Assembly: GCA_022828595.1 (NCBI GenBank)
Contig: JAKGHH010000001.1
Location: forward strand, 142,309,017 to 142,373,016
Direction: 5' to 3'
Length of the DNA: 64,000 nt
Source: Nelumbo lutea
Lineage: Eukaryota > Streptophyta > Magnoliopsida > Proteales > Nelumbonaceae
A program made the translations under genes and the position numbers. A model generated the notes under the pieces. The model did not search any database, was not told where the DNA came from, and saw only the letters and a list, made by a program, of their open reading frames with translations. This document shows positions 1-10,255 of this stretch, in pieces. The stretch's first letter is position 1, and every line of letters starts with the position of its first letter.

Positions 1-496
1 CCCTCCTCGGCATCCGGCCACACAGCAAGCCAAGCCTCACTGTCAGAATGAACTTCCTTATCGCCAGGGAGAGACCTCGGCATTGTCTCATGGCAGGAAA
101 GAGAGACCAGCTATCCCTACCTCACTGCCTACAATCAGGTCAGGGGTCTCCCAGCTAGTTAGGCCCACGTCACCTCAGCATTCATAATTCGAGTTCCCGC
201 TTACCGAAAACCAGTTCGAGGTGCTAGCCGCAGACTTGAGGAAAGGCCCCTTAGTTCGCAGCTACCAGCAGTAGTCCGAGCCCCTCCCTGGGCCCATCGA
301 GCTCAGTAATACCGAGGCCAACAGTACTAACGCCGAGCCAACAAAGAAGCAGCGGAGGCGCCGCCGAGCTTGCCGAGCTGCCACTCACGACCTGCCCGAG
401 CTCAAGGGTAAGGAAGAGGTAAGCTCGGGTGAAGTAAAAGCTACTCCACTTCTCTCAGTTCCATCCCCCCTATCTCCAGAACTCCTTGTTGTTCCT

Positions 497-1390
497 ATGC
501 CCAAGGACTTTAAAGTTCCCCTGTTGGATAAGTATGACGGGTTCTTCGATCCGAATGACCATGTTGACGCCTTCCAGTCCCAGATGCACTTGGCGAGGGC
601 CAGCGAGTCCTGCATGTGCGTGGATTTCTCCACCACCTTCAAAGGGGTGGCCTGCACATGGTACCGGAACCTTGCGCCCAGATTAATAAGGAGCTGGGCA
701 CAATTCGTACAGATCTGCACTTCTCATTTTGTCACCAGTAAGTAGTGCCCCAGAACCTAGGAGAGTCTCCTTGGTATAGTCCAGAGGGAGGGAGAGTCCA
801 TCCGGAGTTATGTCAAGCGGTTCAATGATGCTTGTCTACAGATACCCGACCTGGACCCCGCAGTTCGACTCACTGCAGCCAAGAGGGGCATCACGCACAA
901 GGAATTCAAGTGGCATGTGGTTGTTAATCAGCCCAAGACTGTGACCGAGTTCCTCAAGCTCGTGGATCAGTTTATAGGGATGGAGGAGGAGATCAACCAA
1001 AAAGGTGAACAGGCCCTTGAGAAAAGAAAAAGGGAGACGGAGCCCTCAACTCAGGGCGATAGTAAGAAGAAGAAGGACCAAACTTGGGGGACAAGGTCAG
1101 GACAGTCTTTCCAAGCTCCAGCGGCAGAGAGGACAGACTACACACCCCTGAACGCGAAGCAGGCCAAGATCCTCATGGCGATCAAGGATGCCCCGTATGT
1201 GAAGTGGCCACCTCGATTGAAGGCAGATCCTAATGTAAGAAATAAAATTTTGTATTGTAATTTCCATAAAGATCACGGTCATAGTACCAAAAATTGTAAA
1301 AATCTCCGCGATGAGATAGAGGAGCTCATCCGTCGCGGATACTTAAGAAATTTTGTACAGAATAATAATAACAATAAAACAGGTCGATAG
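497..1390 (+). pseudogene. gag of Tat-type gypsy element (broken)
   Basis: Encodes the capsid/nucleocapsid polyprotein of the element. The N-terminal part (497-745) has the plant gag pattern PLLDKYDGFFDPNDHVDAF, and the reading continues in the same frame from 917 to 1390 after in-frame stops near 743 and 758. Near the C terminus a Cys/His cluster (CNFHKDHGHSTKNC) followed by an acidic stretch and RRGYL is the nucleic-acid-binding region of this lineage. A lysine-rich linker lies between. The nonsense codons mean no full-length product. Confidence 0.75.
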
Positions 1391-1499
1391 GGGGAGTAGA
1401 GTAGAGATGCTCCCGAACCCAGCAGGCAAGCAGAGCAGCCACAAAGGCAGGCCTCTGAAGAAAGGCCAGTTTGAGGAACTATTCATGTAATTGTCGGAG

Positions 1500-1870
1500 G
1501 TTCAATCGTCGCGGGCTGCACCTCAGTTGCAGCTCGGGCATCAGCTCGCGAGGCTACCTGGGAAGAGCAGAATCCCCCGAAGCGGCCAAGGACGGAAGAC
1601 CCAATCTTCTTCACAGAGGATGATGCATGTGGGGTCCACTACTCCCATGATGACGCGCTCGTCATAAAGATAAAGATCAATGGCTTTGAAGTTAGGCGTG
1701 TCCTCGTTGACTCTGGCAGCTTGGCAGATATCCTTTTCAAAACAGTATTTGACAAACTTCAGCTCCAAGAGAGCGATCTCAAGCCTGCAAGCACTCCCTT
1801 CGTAGGTTTCAGCAGAGAGGAAGTCAGGCCCCTAGGAAGAGTCACCATATCTGTGGAGGCCGGCACCTAG
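1500..1870 (+). pseudogene. Retroviral-type aspartic protease of Tat-type gypsy element
   Basis: The frame used by gag and RT reads HDDALVIKIKINGFEVRR and then VLVDSGSLADILF. The D-S-G triad is the catalytic motif of the pepsin-like retroelement protease, and the flanking residues are typical for gypsy pol. A TAG at 1868-1870 interrupts the link to the downstream region, where the frame resumes with MVRLNHDFLVV and IVGRP, the usual end of this domain. The motif is intact but the polyprotein is not. Confidence 0.7.
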
Positions 1871-2296
1871 CCTAGCATGGTAAGGCTCAACCATGATTTC
1901 TTGGTGGTTGCGACTCCCTCCCCGTACAATGCCATAGTAGGTCGGCCCATTACACACACCTTACGTGCAGTGGTTTCCACCTACTATCTGACAATGAAGT
2001 TCTCTATGGACTTCGGATTTGGGGTGGTGCGAGGCGATCAGCTTGACTCCCGTAAGTGCTATGTCGCCGTCCTCAAAGGAAAAACCAAGGTGGTAGAGGA
2101 CCTCGAGCTAGAATGACCTACGGAGCAGTGCGAGGAGCGAGCCGCACCCACCGAAGAGACTGTCTCCATCCCGGCTTTGACAGAGGATCCAGCTCGGGCA
2201 CTTCAGATCGAAGCTTCTATTGAGGAGCCTTTGCGATCCCAACTGGTAAGTTTCTTACTTAAGAACTTAGATGTTTTTGCATAGTCTACGGCAGAG

Positions 2297-3172
2297 ATGC
2301 CCGACATAGACCCTAGCATCATAGCTCACAAGCTGAATACTGATCCTGTAGTTAGGCCCGTTAGACAGAAGAAACGCAACTTAGCCCCTGAGCGCTGGAG
2401 AACAACTGACGAGGAAGTCGGGAAGCTCCTCGTAGCCGACTTCATCAAGGAAGCCCATTACCAAATTTGGGTGGCCAACCCCGTTTTGGTAAAAAAGGCT
2501 AATGGTAAGTGGCACATGTGCGTCGATTATACCGACTTGAACTGAGCTTGCCCGAAGGACTGCTTCCCACTACCCAGGATCGATCGTCTGGTGGACGCGA
2601 CCTCAGGGCATGAGTTGCTAAGTTTCTTAGATGCCTATTTGGGCAACAAACAAATCAGGATGGACCCAACTGACGAAGAAAAGACTGTCTTCATAACCGA
2701 GCTCGACCTATACTATTACAAGGTCATGCCCTTTGGGTTGAAAAATGCTGGGGCAACTTTTCAGAGACTCGTAAATAAATTATTTGAGCCATTTATTAGC
2801 AAAAAAATAGAATGTTATGTAGACAACATGGTTGTCAAAACCCAATTTTCGCATGGATTAATACAAGATTTGCATTCAGTTTTTGAAATTCTGTGTAAAT
2901 TTAACATGAAACTGAACTCGAATAAGTGTGTCTTCAGTGTCACCTTGGGTAAATTCCTAGGGTACACCGTTAACCGGCACGGCATTGAGGCTAACCCGGA
3001 CAAAATTAAGGCTATCCTAGAAATGAGACCACCTCGAAAATTGAAGGAGGTTCAGAAGTTGAACGGCCGTTTAGCCACTCTGAGTCGTTTCATGTCCAAG
3101 TCGGCAGATCGCTGCCTGCCTTTCTTTAAGGCAATAAAAAGCAAAGGCTTTGAATGGATCAAAGAGTGCTAG
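2297..3172 (+). pseudogene. Reverse transcriptase of Tat-type gypsy element (broken)
   Basis: Contains KKANGKWHMCVDYTDLN (fingers/palm entry), then after a TGA at 2543-2545 continues CPKDCFPLPRIDRLVDATSG, the motif MPFGLKNAGATFQRLV, and the active-site region at about 2815, which reads Y-V-D-N instead of the usual Y-V-D-D. Loss of the second catalytic aspartate plus the nonsense codon predicts an inactive enzyme. The thumb/connection part (GYTVNRHGIEANPDKIKAI) follows and ends at a stop at 3172. Confidence 0.85.
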
Positions 3173-4066
3173 CTCGTGTTTGACGAGCTCAAAAAGTACC
3201 TCGCCAGCATCATAGCCTTAACCCAACCCAAAGAGGGTGATGTTTTCGAGTTGTACCTCTCAGAAAGTGATGAGGTGGTCAGCTCGATAGTAATAAGAGA
3301 AGTAGATCGGGTCCAACGACCCGTCTACTATTTTAGTAAAGTGTTGTAGGGGGCAGAAATGAGGTATCCAGAGATAGAAAAGCTAGCCTATGCACTAGTC
3401 ATTGCAGCTCGGAAGCTCTGTCGGTACTTCCAAGCTCACACCATCATTGTCCTTACCAACAAACCTTTGAGGCAAGTTCTGCTCAAGCCCGAGGTCTCCG
3501 GAAGGTTGACGAAGTGGGCCATCAAGATCAGCGAGTACGAGCTCCAATACAAGCCGTGAACTGCTATCAAGGCCCAAGCCTTAGCAGATTTTGTCACAGA
3601 ATGCACCTTTAGCTCTAAAGTCCCCAGGTTGATTGAACACGAGGCCCCCAGCTCGGGCGAGCCTGAGGTTCCCAGGCCAGTTAAGTTCGAGCACTGTGAA
3701 GTAGCAACTAGCGCGGCATCTCTCCTAGTTAGACCAAGCGCGAACTAGGATGAGGAGCCCTGGATCCTTCACGTAGATGGCTCGTCAAACCAACAGGGTA
3801 GCGGAGCCGGCATCGTTCTGTACGGGCCAAGCAGTGTGAAACTGGAGTATGCACTATGCTTCGAGTTTGTGGCATCCAACAATGAAGCAGAGTACAAGGC
3901 GTTACTAGCCGGGCTGGATCTAGCAAACAAGGTGAAAGCCAAGCACATTGTCATCTGCAATGATTCTCATCTTGTGGTCAACCAGGTTACGGGCGAGTGC
4001 GAAGCTCGCGATCCAACCATGATCGCTTACTTAGCCAATGTGCTTGGCTACCGGGGTATTATGTAA
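3173..4066 (+). pseudogene. RNase H plus second (archaeal-type) RNase H of gypsy element
   Basis: The first RNase H shows PVYYFSKVL, a stop, then RYPEIEKLAYALVIAARKL and LTKWAIKISEYELQY. A linker with more stops leads to the second domain, WILHVDGSSNQQGSGAGIVL, then ASNNEAEYKALLAGLDLA and NDSHLVVNQVTGE, which carries the D, E and D residues of an RNase H fold. Tandem RNase H domains support the Tat lineage. The reading ends at 4066 without the usual tail or integrase. Confidence 0.75.
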
Positions 4067-4112
4067 GATCCAACCATCCAACCATGGGTGCAAAGTAGCT
4101 CGGCAACCTGCA

Positions 4113-4561
4113 TGTAAGATCAGCCTGACAATAGTACCTGTCGAATCTGGAGGTTGCGCCTACATCTCTTGTCAGGCGGCATTGTGCCTGCCACTTCTGC
4201 CAGATGTGGCACGCCTGACAGGTCCATACCCTGCAACGGCTGCCTGCATCCGCCACCTCGGCTCTGGAAGTAATGGCTGTGGCAGAGGCGGTTACGCCTG
4301 ATTTGAGAGATCTTCAATATAAAAAGACCCCGACCCCCAAGGAGCAAAGGTACTGAACTTGCGCCTTCTACACTCTTAGCTCTCTCTCTCTCTCTTTGCA
4401 TTATCAACAATTCTCTTAGATTTCTAACTTAGGCATCAGAGTGTTCTCGTTGAGCAAGCTCCCCGGGCATTCTTCACTCTCCTCTTCGTCTCAGGTACCG
4501 CCCGTTACCAGTTAGAAGTCAGGTTTCTGCCAGTTAGGAGTGTCCGGATCGCGCTGCATCA
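4113..4561 (+). repeat. 3' LTR of the Tat-type gypsy element (boundaries approximate)
   Basis: The block starts with TGTAAGATC and ends with GCTGCATCA, so it has TG...CA ends. It contains a TATA-like TATAAAAAG near 4318, a CT-rich leader at 4381-4397 and the phrase CTTAGGCATCAGAGTG, common in plant gypsy LTRs just after the R region. No partner LTR is inside the window, so the boundaries cannot be checked by alignment. Confidence 0.55.
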
Positions 4562-5455
4562 ATACACCTTCCAAACTAAGCCTTAGGAAGACTGAATTGA
4601 AGATTCAACAAAGCTGATTTTGCTTGCTTGATGTGATGTAGATAAGTTATTCAAAGAGATTGAAGCAGATAAACATTCAAATAACTGAGTGACAGTTAAT
4701 TCGATCTCTCTGCATTTTTTGACCAAGCATAGCTGAAGATGGATTGTCCATATGGGGCCCATCTTGGAAAGCCAGAAGCTTCTGAGGTTCAGCCCTCCCA
4801 AATCGAGAACTGGCATTAAACCAAAGCATCCAAAACATCCACATATGGACCTAAACCCTTTGATGCGCACACCGGTAGAATGTATGGTTCACCTAGCTCC
4901 ATTTGGGAAGAGTACAAATACAAATATACATATAATGCAAATTTTAAACCTTGGAGTTATACATATTTGCATTTACGCTCTTTCCAAATTAACTAAGAAT
5001 TAACGTGGAAGATGAACCTTGTAAGTATATGTCCCTGATTAACTAATGAATTTTGCGTTTTCGAAAAAAAGGAGAATATTTGAGGGTTTGGGCTCCAGAT
5101 TGGATAACATGGCTACGCTTTCACCTTCTGACCTCACACATTATGGTTCATTGCTTCAGGCCAGCACCAGCAGGCCTTCATGGTGATTAATGAGAGAAGC
5201 AACATTTAGGGCAGACCAGGACGAGAGCCTGCTGTGAAATGGGCCTACAACTGCAACACCAGCCTTAACCCACTAATAACCTCGTGATCCTGTTGTTTCT
5301 TGTACCCGTTACAATTTCATCTTAGCGTTTGTAGGGCCCATTTTTACCTGCATCGTTGCATGTTTTTGGTATCAAAAACTAAATAGAAATTTGTATTTTT
5401 AGAAACTTTAATTTCGAAAAATAGAACAATTTTTCTCTCATCTACGCCCATTTTA
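4562..5455. other. Intergenic; one MITE fragment, no gene seen
   Basis: No supportable coding region or RNA gene. A short Tourist-like MITE copy lies at 4898-4995. The rest is unremarkable AT-rich sequence. Confidence 0.5.
4898..4995. mobile_element. Tourist-like MITE, family A (diverged copy)
   Basis: Begins with GCTCCATTTGGGAAGAGTAC and ends with ACGCTCTTTCCAAATTA, a diverged version of the terminal repeats GGCTCAGTTTGGAA/TTCCAAACTGAGCC seen in cleaner copies at 28520-28760. The interior shares the ATACAAATATAC and TTTGCATTTA words. Confidence 0.5.
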
Positions 5456-5464
5456 TTATTATTA

Positions 5465-6827
5465 GGGTAAAATACAAAAATTTCCCCTACAGTTTCTGAT
5501 TATCATAAAAACCTCCCCTGTAGTTTAATTTTAACAAATTTCTCCTCTCAACTTTTGAAAAGAAACAACAACATAAACCTCCCTTTCCTCACTAACCCAG
5601 ACGGAAAACCTATAAAGTTACGGAACTACCCCTAACTAATTATCAGGACATCATTGAAAATATATTAAAATTCTAAAAATGCTCTCAGTCGATTAACAAC
5701 ACTCTTGCGATTTTATAAGTCTTTTTCCGAGCAAAAGAGTAGAGTTTAAACCTTAACACCACTAAACACTTGCAGTGGCACCATCATTCAAAATATTTCC
5801 CATTTTCTAGAAACTGTTCTTTATCGGCAACTGTTCTTCACCAGCAGCTGTTTTTCATTGTTTGTAAATTTCTTATTTGATATATTTTTTTTTCGTTTCT
5901 CTTGCTATGAGGATTGAATTTCACAAATAGATGCGAGTATTCTCACTAATACTGCACGGAAAAATAACCAAGGCTGTCAAGGACAAGAAATCAATTCCTC
6001 TTCTACACTGTAATTTGTTAATGTTTTCTTTTTTTTTTATTTTTGAATGTGTTACTAATATCACTGGTGGCTTGTAAATTGATTAACTAGTAGCCAAGCG
6101 ATAAGAAATTGGTGACCAAAAGCAGTTATGCTTCACTGAATTCAAATACACAAAAACAATAAAAGCACAAATTCGTTGAAACCCACAAAAACCAAATTAG
6201 AGATTCAATAAATGACATTTCATATGACACAAAGTGAGAAAAGAAGATGCATTCACAAGTGTCCATAAATACATAAACCTCGAAAGCAAAATAGGGGGAA
6301 AAGTAGAATAGTGTAACAATTAGTTTTATTTCGGGCATGCAATCAAACCCAAGAATTCATCATTTGGCATTTCCACTAGAAAACCAGTATCGTAAATCCA
6401 AGATGTGATTTTAAGATTAGGTGAACTTTAAGTTGATTAACACACTTCTAAGCGAACCTTGCCGGTGAAGAACAGTCACCGGCAACATTTCACCTTCTAA
6501 TCTATAGCTAAAGTTGAAATTTTATCTGTGTTCTCCTGTGCATAAACCATAAACGTTGCCTCACTTCTCCACTGGACAATCTTCGGTGGTTGAATGTTGT
6601 TTTCCTTCTTGATTGGAGTAAGTTTCAGGGATGAAAGAACCAACGGTGGTTGATTGCTACCTTTCCTTTAGTGGTTGAGTTTTGAGAACAGTAGATTGAA
6701 AGAGGAGAAAAGGATTCTTCTTAGGTCAATGGAGTTTTAAACAGGGTTCCTAGTTAATGGAGTTCTAAAGGGAAGAATTTTATGAATTCAGGGGAGGTTT
6801 TTATATTTTATATTTTATATTTTATCC
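5465..6827. mobile_element. Mutator-like (MULE) non-autonomous element with 9-bp target duplication
   Basis: Starts GGGTAAAATACAAAAATTTC and ends in TATTTTATCC. The termini are inverted relative to each other, with CCTCCCCTG-type words near each end. It is bordered by the perfect 9-bp direct repeat TTATTATTA (5456-5464 and 6828-6836), the size made by Mutator transposases. The 1.36-kb interior shows no transposase and no recognisable captured gene. The repeat is low-complexity, which weakens it slightly. Confidence 0.65.
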
Positions 6828-6836
6828 TTATTATTA

Positions 6837-8751
6837 ATATTAATTTTGTTATTATTATATATATCAGATAAATGTTACTGACAATTTAATTGGTAATTAC
6901 AAGTGGAAGATTCGGCATTAATGATGCCTGACAGACATCTGAGTTCGTCAAAATAGAATCTTCGACGAACAATGTGATTCGCCATTACTAAAATTTGGAA
7001 CATTCAACGGTTTAGTATCTCTTGGAGAATGGGCCAATTTGACAGTAGAGTAACGTGGGGCGAAGAGGTAAATAACTTTGGTAATAATTCCCACTTCCCA
7101 TGGGGGGGGGGGGAGCATCCATGTCTGAAGGACGGTTTTGGATTTATCAAACAACAGTTAGTTAAATATCTGCAGAACATTTTCAGTATTTGTTACCAAA
7201 TTGAATGGGGGAATGATATGTATAGTAGGGTTCCGCTGCATGGGCCAGAAGCATATCCAAATTGTATATGGACCGGAAATGGTCCCTTGCTGGGTAGTAC
7301 GCTATATCCAGTTTGGGGCCTATAACAGTTTTCGGCTTTCTGGACCATGGACCATGATTCCAGTGGTCCAAGAATCCTCAAAAAATCATGATGAAATGCG
7401 CATGAGGAATTGAGGATGGTGTTTTTTTTATCTATCCACCAGGTGTCAAGTGTCATCAACACAACATTTATTTGGCGCGCTACAGTGATGATTTATCTGC
7501 AGCTGGTAGTGGTAGAAAGATAGTGTAGCAGTAGCTCTCACCTCACCAATCACCATTGAAGGTTGAAGAAGCCTTTTGGATGTGGTGGAAGTGGAATAGA
7601 GTGAGTGCCCACGTCGTACGAGCCATCCCGGCCACGAGGTGCCTCAGCTGCGACATGGCCCATTGTCCTTCCTGGCCACCAGGACCACACCATTAAATGG
7701 ATTCGCTTCTCATAGTCATAGGCTTCCATCCAATAGTAAAAACAGAAAAACCCAAAAAAAAAACAAAAAGTTTAGCTTAGAACACAAGAGCAGAAAATTA
7801 ACAGAAATCATCTGGAAAGAAGCTAAGTACTGATCTGAATTGTGTCAACTCAATTAATGAATTCACAGCCTTTATACACTGAGGATATCATCTACCTGCT
7901 AAATACAAGGTTGAATTGTCCATCTTAAGAAAAATCCTTTAGCTTAGTCATCTGATTTCGTTTATTTCTTTTGTGTAAGCAATCCATTCACTCAAGGGAT
8001 CCTCCTAAACTCCCGTTTAGGAGTTGTAAGCTGTTGCAGAGGTGAGATAATGGAACGCGTAGGCACCCCACTGCTGCCGTGCATTGCATTTATAACTGTA
8101 TCTGTATATGTAATTCTTGTAGCCATCAGCTGGGCCACAAAATCTCACAAGTGGGGCTAGATCTTTGGGGCCTGGAGAAAGCCCAGTTGGGGACCATGAA
8201 ATATTTAAACTGTTTCAACAGGACGGAATGATTTTAATGTGGACCACGTTTTATGATGCTCATCTCCAATCTATCACTTATTAAAGGCATGTTTTTCTTA
8301 TCATCAGCTCACCCCTCAATTCCCCCCTGGTCCTGTGGTCCGTCTGCTTTACGAGTGAAGATTAGATCAGTGGCTACAACGCCCATAAGGCGAGGCCCGA
8401 GAACTTGCCACTTGTCCTTTGTATAGATGTTTAGGGACCCATTGTTAATGAAACCTATATTTGATTATCTTGAGATTAGCTATGTCTTTATCATATAAAT
8501 TTGGCCCATCAGTCTGTTTGGGTTGTGACATAAAATAAGAGAAACGTAATGTTGAGGGAAGGTTGTTGAAGAATTTCACACACAAAGTTGAGAAAGCTGA
8601 GGGAGATTTGTTTAGGACCTTCTATCAAACCTAAAGGTAATCTGCTGATTATTGTGAGAGAAAATGAAGGAGTCATATCAATATTATGTATAAAATACAG
8701 GTTGAATTGATATTTTACCTTATTAGATTAAACCTCCAAGTATAAAACTTA
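6837..8751. other. Intergenic, no gene seen
   Basis: Short open frames only, none with recognisable domains or splice structure. Contains a run of 12 G at 7102-7113. TTA at 8749-8751 is the left target duplication of the MITE that follows. Confidence 0.4.
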
Positions 8752-9050
8752 AGGGTCTGTTTAGTTTGCAGTTGAAATCGGAATTGAAATCTCAGAATTG
8801 AAATCAGAAATAGTCTATTCTCATACTGTTTGGTTCAGACAAGAATCAGAATGAAAATTAAATTCTGCTGGAGTCGGATTCATTCCCAAGGAAAAGAGAG
8901 GGAATGGTCATTACTTCAAATGGGGGAATGCCATTCCACCAGCAATGAGAATGGTATTCTGATATCATCCAACCAAACAGTTGGAATTGGAATCGCCATT
9001 TGCCCATTCCAATTCTAATTTAAGACCTATTCCCATAAATCAGACGACCC
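8752..9050. mobile_element. Tourist-like MITE, family B, with TTA target duplications
   Basis: A 299-bp element starting AGGGTCTGTTTAG and ending CAGACGACCC, immediately flanked by TTA at 8749-8751 and 9051-9053, the target preference of PIF/Harbinger elements. The interior is rich in GGAATGG-like words and is clearly related to the copy at 28764-29073, including the shared ATGGGGGAATGCCATTCCAC-type segment. Confidence 0.75.
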
Positions 9051-9095
9051 TTATTATTATAAACTCGTTATAAGCAAAAATATATTTCGCCATTT

Positions 9096-9209
9096 GCTCA
9101 TTTTGGAAAGATTATATATACAAAAATAGTATAAATACATATAAAATAATACAAATTATAAGATTTTATACTCTACAAATTTGTATTTATACTCTTCCCA
9201 AACTAAGCC
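9096..9209. mobile_element. Tourist-like MITE, family A
   Basis: Starts GCTCATTTTGGAAAG and ends CTTCCCAAACTAAGCC. The interior holds the family words AAATAATACAAATTATAAG and CAAATTTGTATTTATACTC, as in the copies at 15293 and 28520. Confidence 0.65.
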
Positions 9210-10255
9210 ACAAGAATAATTTATAGAAATTTAAGTACCTTCAAATTTTTTTTGGTATTGAATCACTCAAGCTTTTGCTTCGACCAGGAAAAAAATTTCC
9301 TTGGCATAACAAAACACTCCTCTAACTACATTAATAATACTTCTCAAAAGTGATGGGCTATCTCGCCTGGAACTACATTACGTGCCAACCGAGCCACCAC
9401 TGAATTGGCAAGTACCTTGTAGTACGACTCTTATTCGATTCCGTCGGATTGGCTGAATTTTGCCCCATCTTGTAACCATAAGACAAGGTTATTTTTTGGG
9501 TTTTCACATATTCACAGGCACATCGGAACATCTCCCGTGAATATTCACTAATAAGTGCGGGAGATGTTGATGTGCGTGAGAGGCGCCAGTGAGGCGCAAG
9601 GTGATCTCGTTTTGCGCCCATGTTCCGATCCGACACGTTAATGGCGTATCCCTTCTATAGAGATATTAAGATGTTCTGGAAAGCAACGTATCCCCTCCTG
9701 TTCTTACCGCAACTTCTTTTGCGCTTTTTTTTTTTCTTTCTCTTCTTATTTATAATACTTTTTTTTTCTCTTTATTTCACACGTTGACCGTAGAAGAAGA
9801 CCACCGGAAAAAGTACACAAATATTTTATACTTCAGGAGGAAGAAATTAGGCAATAAGAAAATAAATTTTCCTTTTTTTTTCAAGAAATTTATTAATACT
9901 TAAATTTTCGGCTGCCAGCAACAAAAGAAACAAAACCAACTCTCAGATCGAAACACGAATGCAGTTCAACTCTTCAGTTCCCTCCCCTACTCCGGTACTT
10001 CCTATTAGTCCTTGGAGCTTTGGTTCTGTCCTTTTTTTTAATCTCTACAGAGAACGATCACAATTTAAACAAAAAGACTATTTTCATCCGTTTTTCCAAT
10101 TCTTCGTTTTCTATTTTCAGTGGAGTTGGAGAGGTAAACAGCTGTATGTGATCGAGAAACAGTGATTTGATTTCTGGAGATGATGTTCTCTCTCTTCAAT
10201 CGCTTGGTGCCGCTCTACTGTTCTCTGGACCGGTTATGGTCGTTGTAGCATATGA
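9210..10255. other. 3' flank of the cyclin gene; no separate gene seen
   Basis: Lies downstream of the minus-strand cyclin stop codon, so its right-hand part probably holds the 3' UTR. An AATAAA on the minus strand at 9889-9894 is a possible polyadenylation signal about 360 nt past the stop. Runs of T occur around 9728-9770. Confidence 0.35.
9889..9894 (-). terminator. Possible polyadenylation signal of the cyclin gene
   Basis: Minus-strand AATAAA about 360 nt after the cyclin stop. Plant signals are degenerate and the hexamer is frequent in AT-rich DNA, so this is only a candidate. Confidence 0.25.

Larger units (their letters stand above)
1..4561 (+). mobile_element. Ty3/gypsy LTR retrotransposon, Tat-type, decayed, no integrase
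   Basis: One forward frame, interrupted by nonsense codons, reads gag, protease, reverse transcriptase, RNase H and a second RNase H, followed by an LTR-like block. Two RNase H domains in tandem are a hallmark of the plant Tat lineage. The 5' LTR and primer site lie outside the window. After the second RNase H (about 4066) the sequence runs almost at once into the 3' LTR, so integrase is deleted. Stops in gag, at 1868, 2543, 3172 and later make it non-autonomous. Assignment to gypsy is firm; assignment to Tat is an inference from domain content. Confidence 0.85.

Noticed and set aside
2297..3172. Endogenous pararetrovirus reverse transcriptase
   Set aside because: Domain order, tandem RNase H and an adjacent LTR fit a Tat-type gypsy retrotransposon; no movement or coat protein signature is seen.
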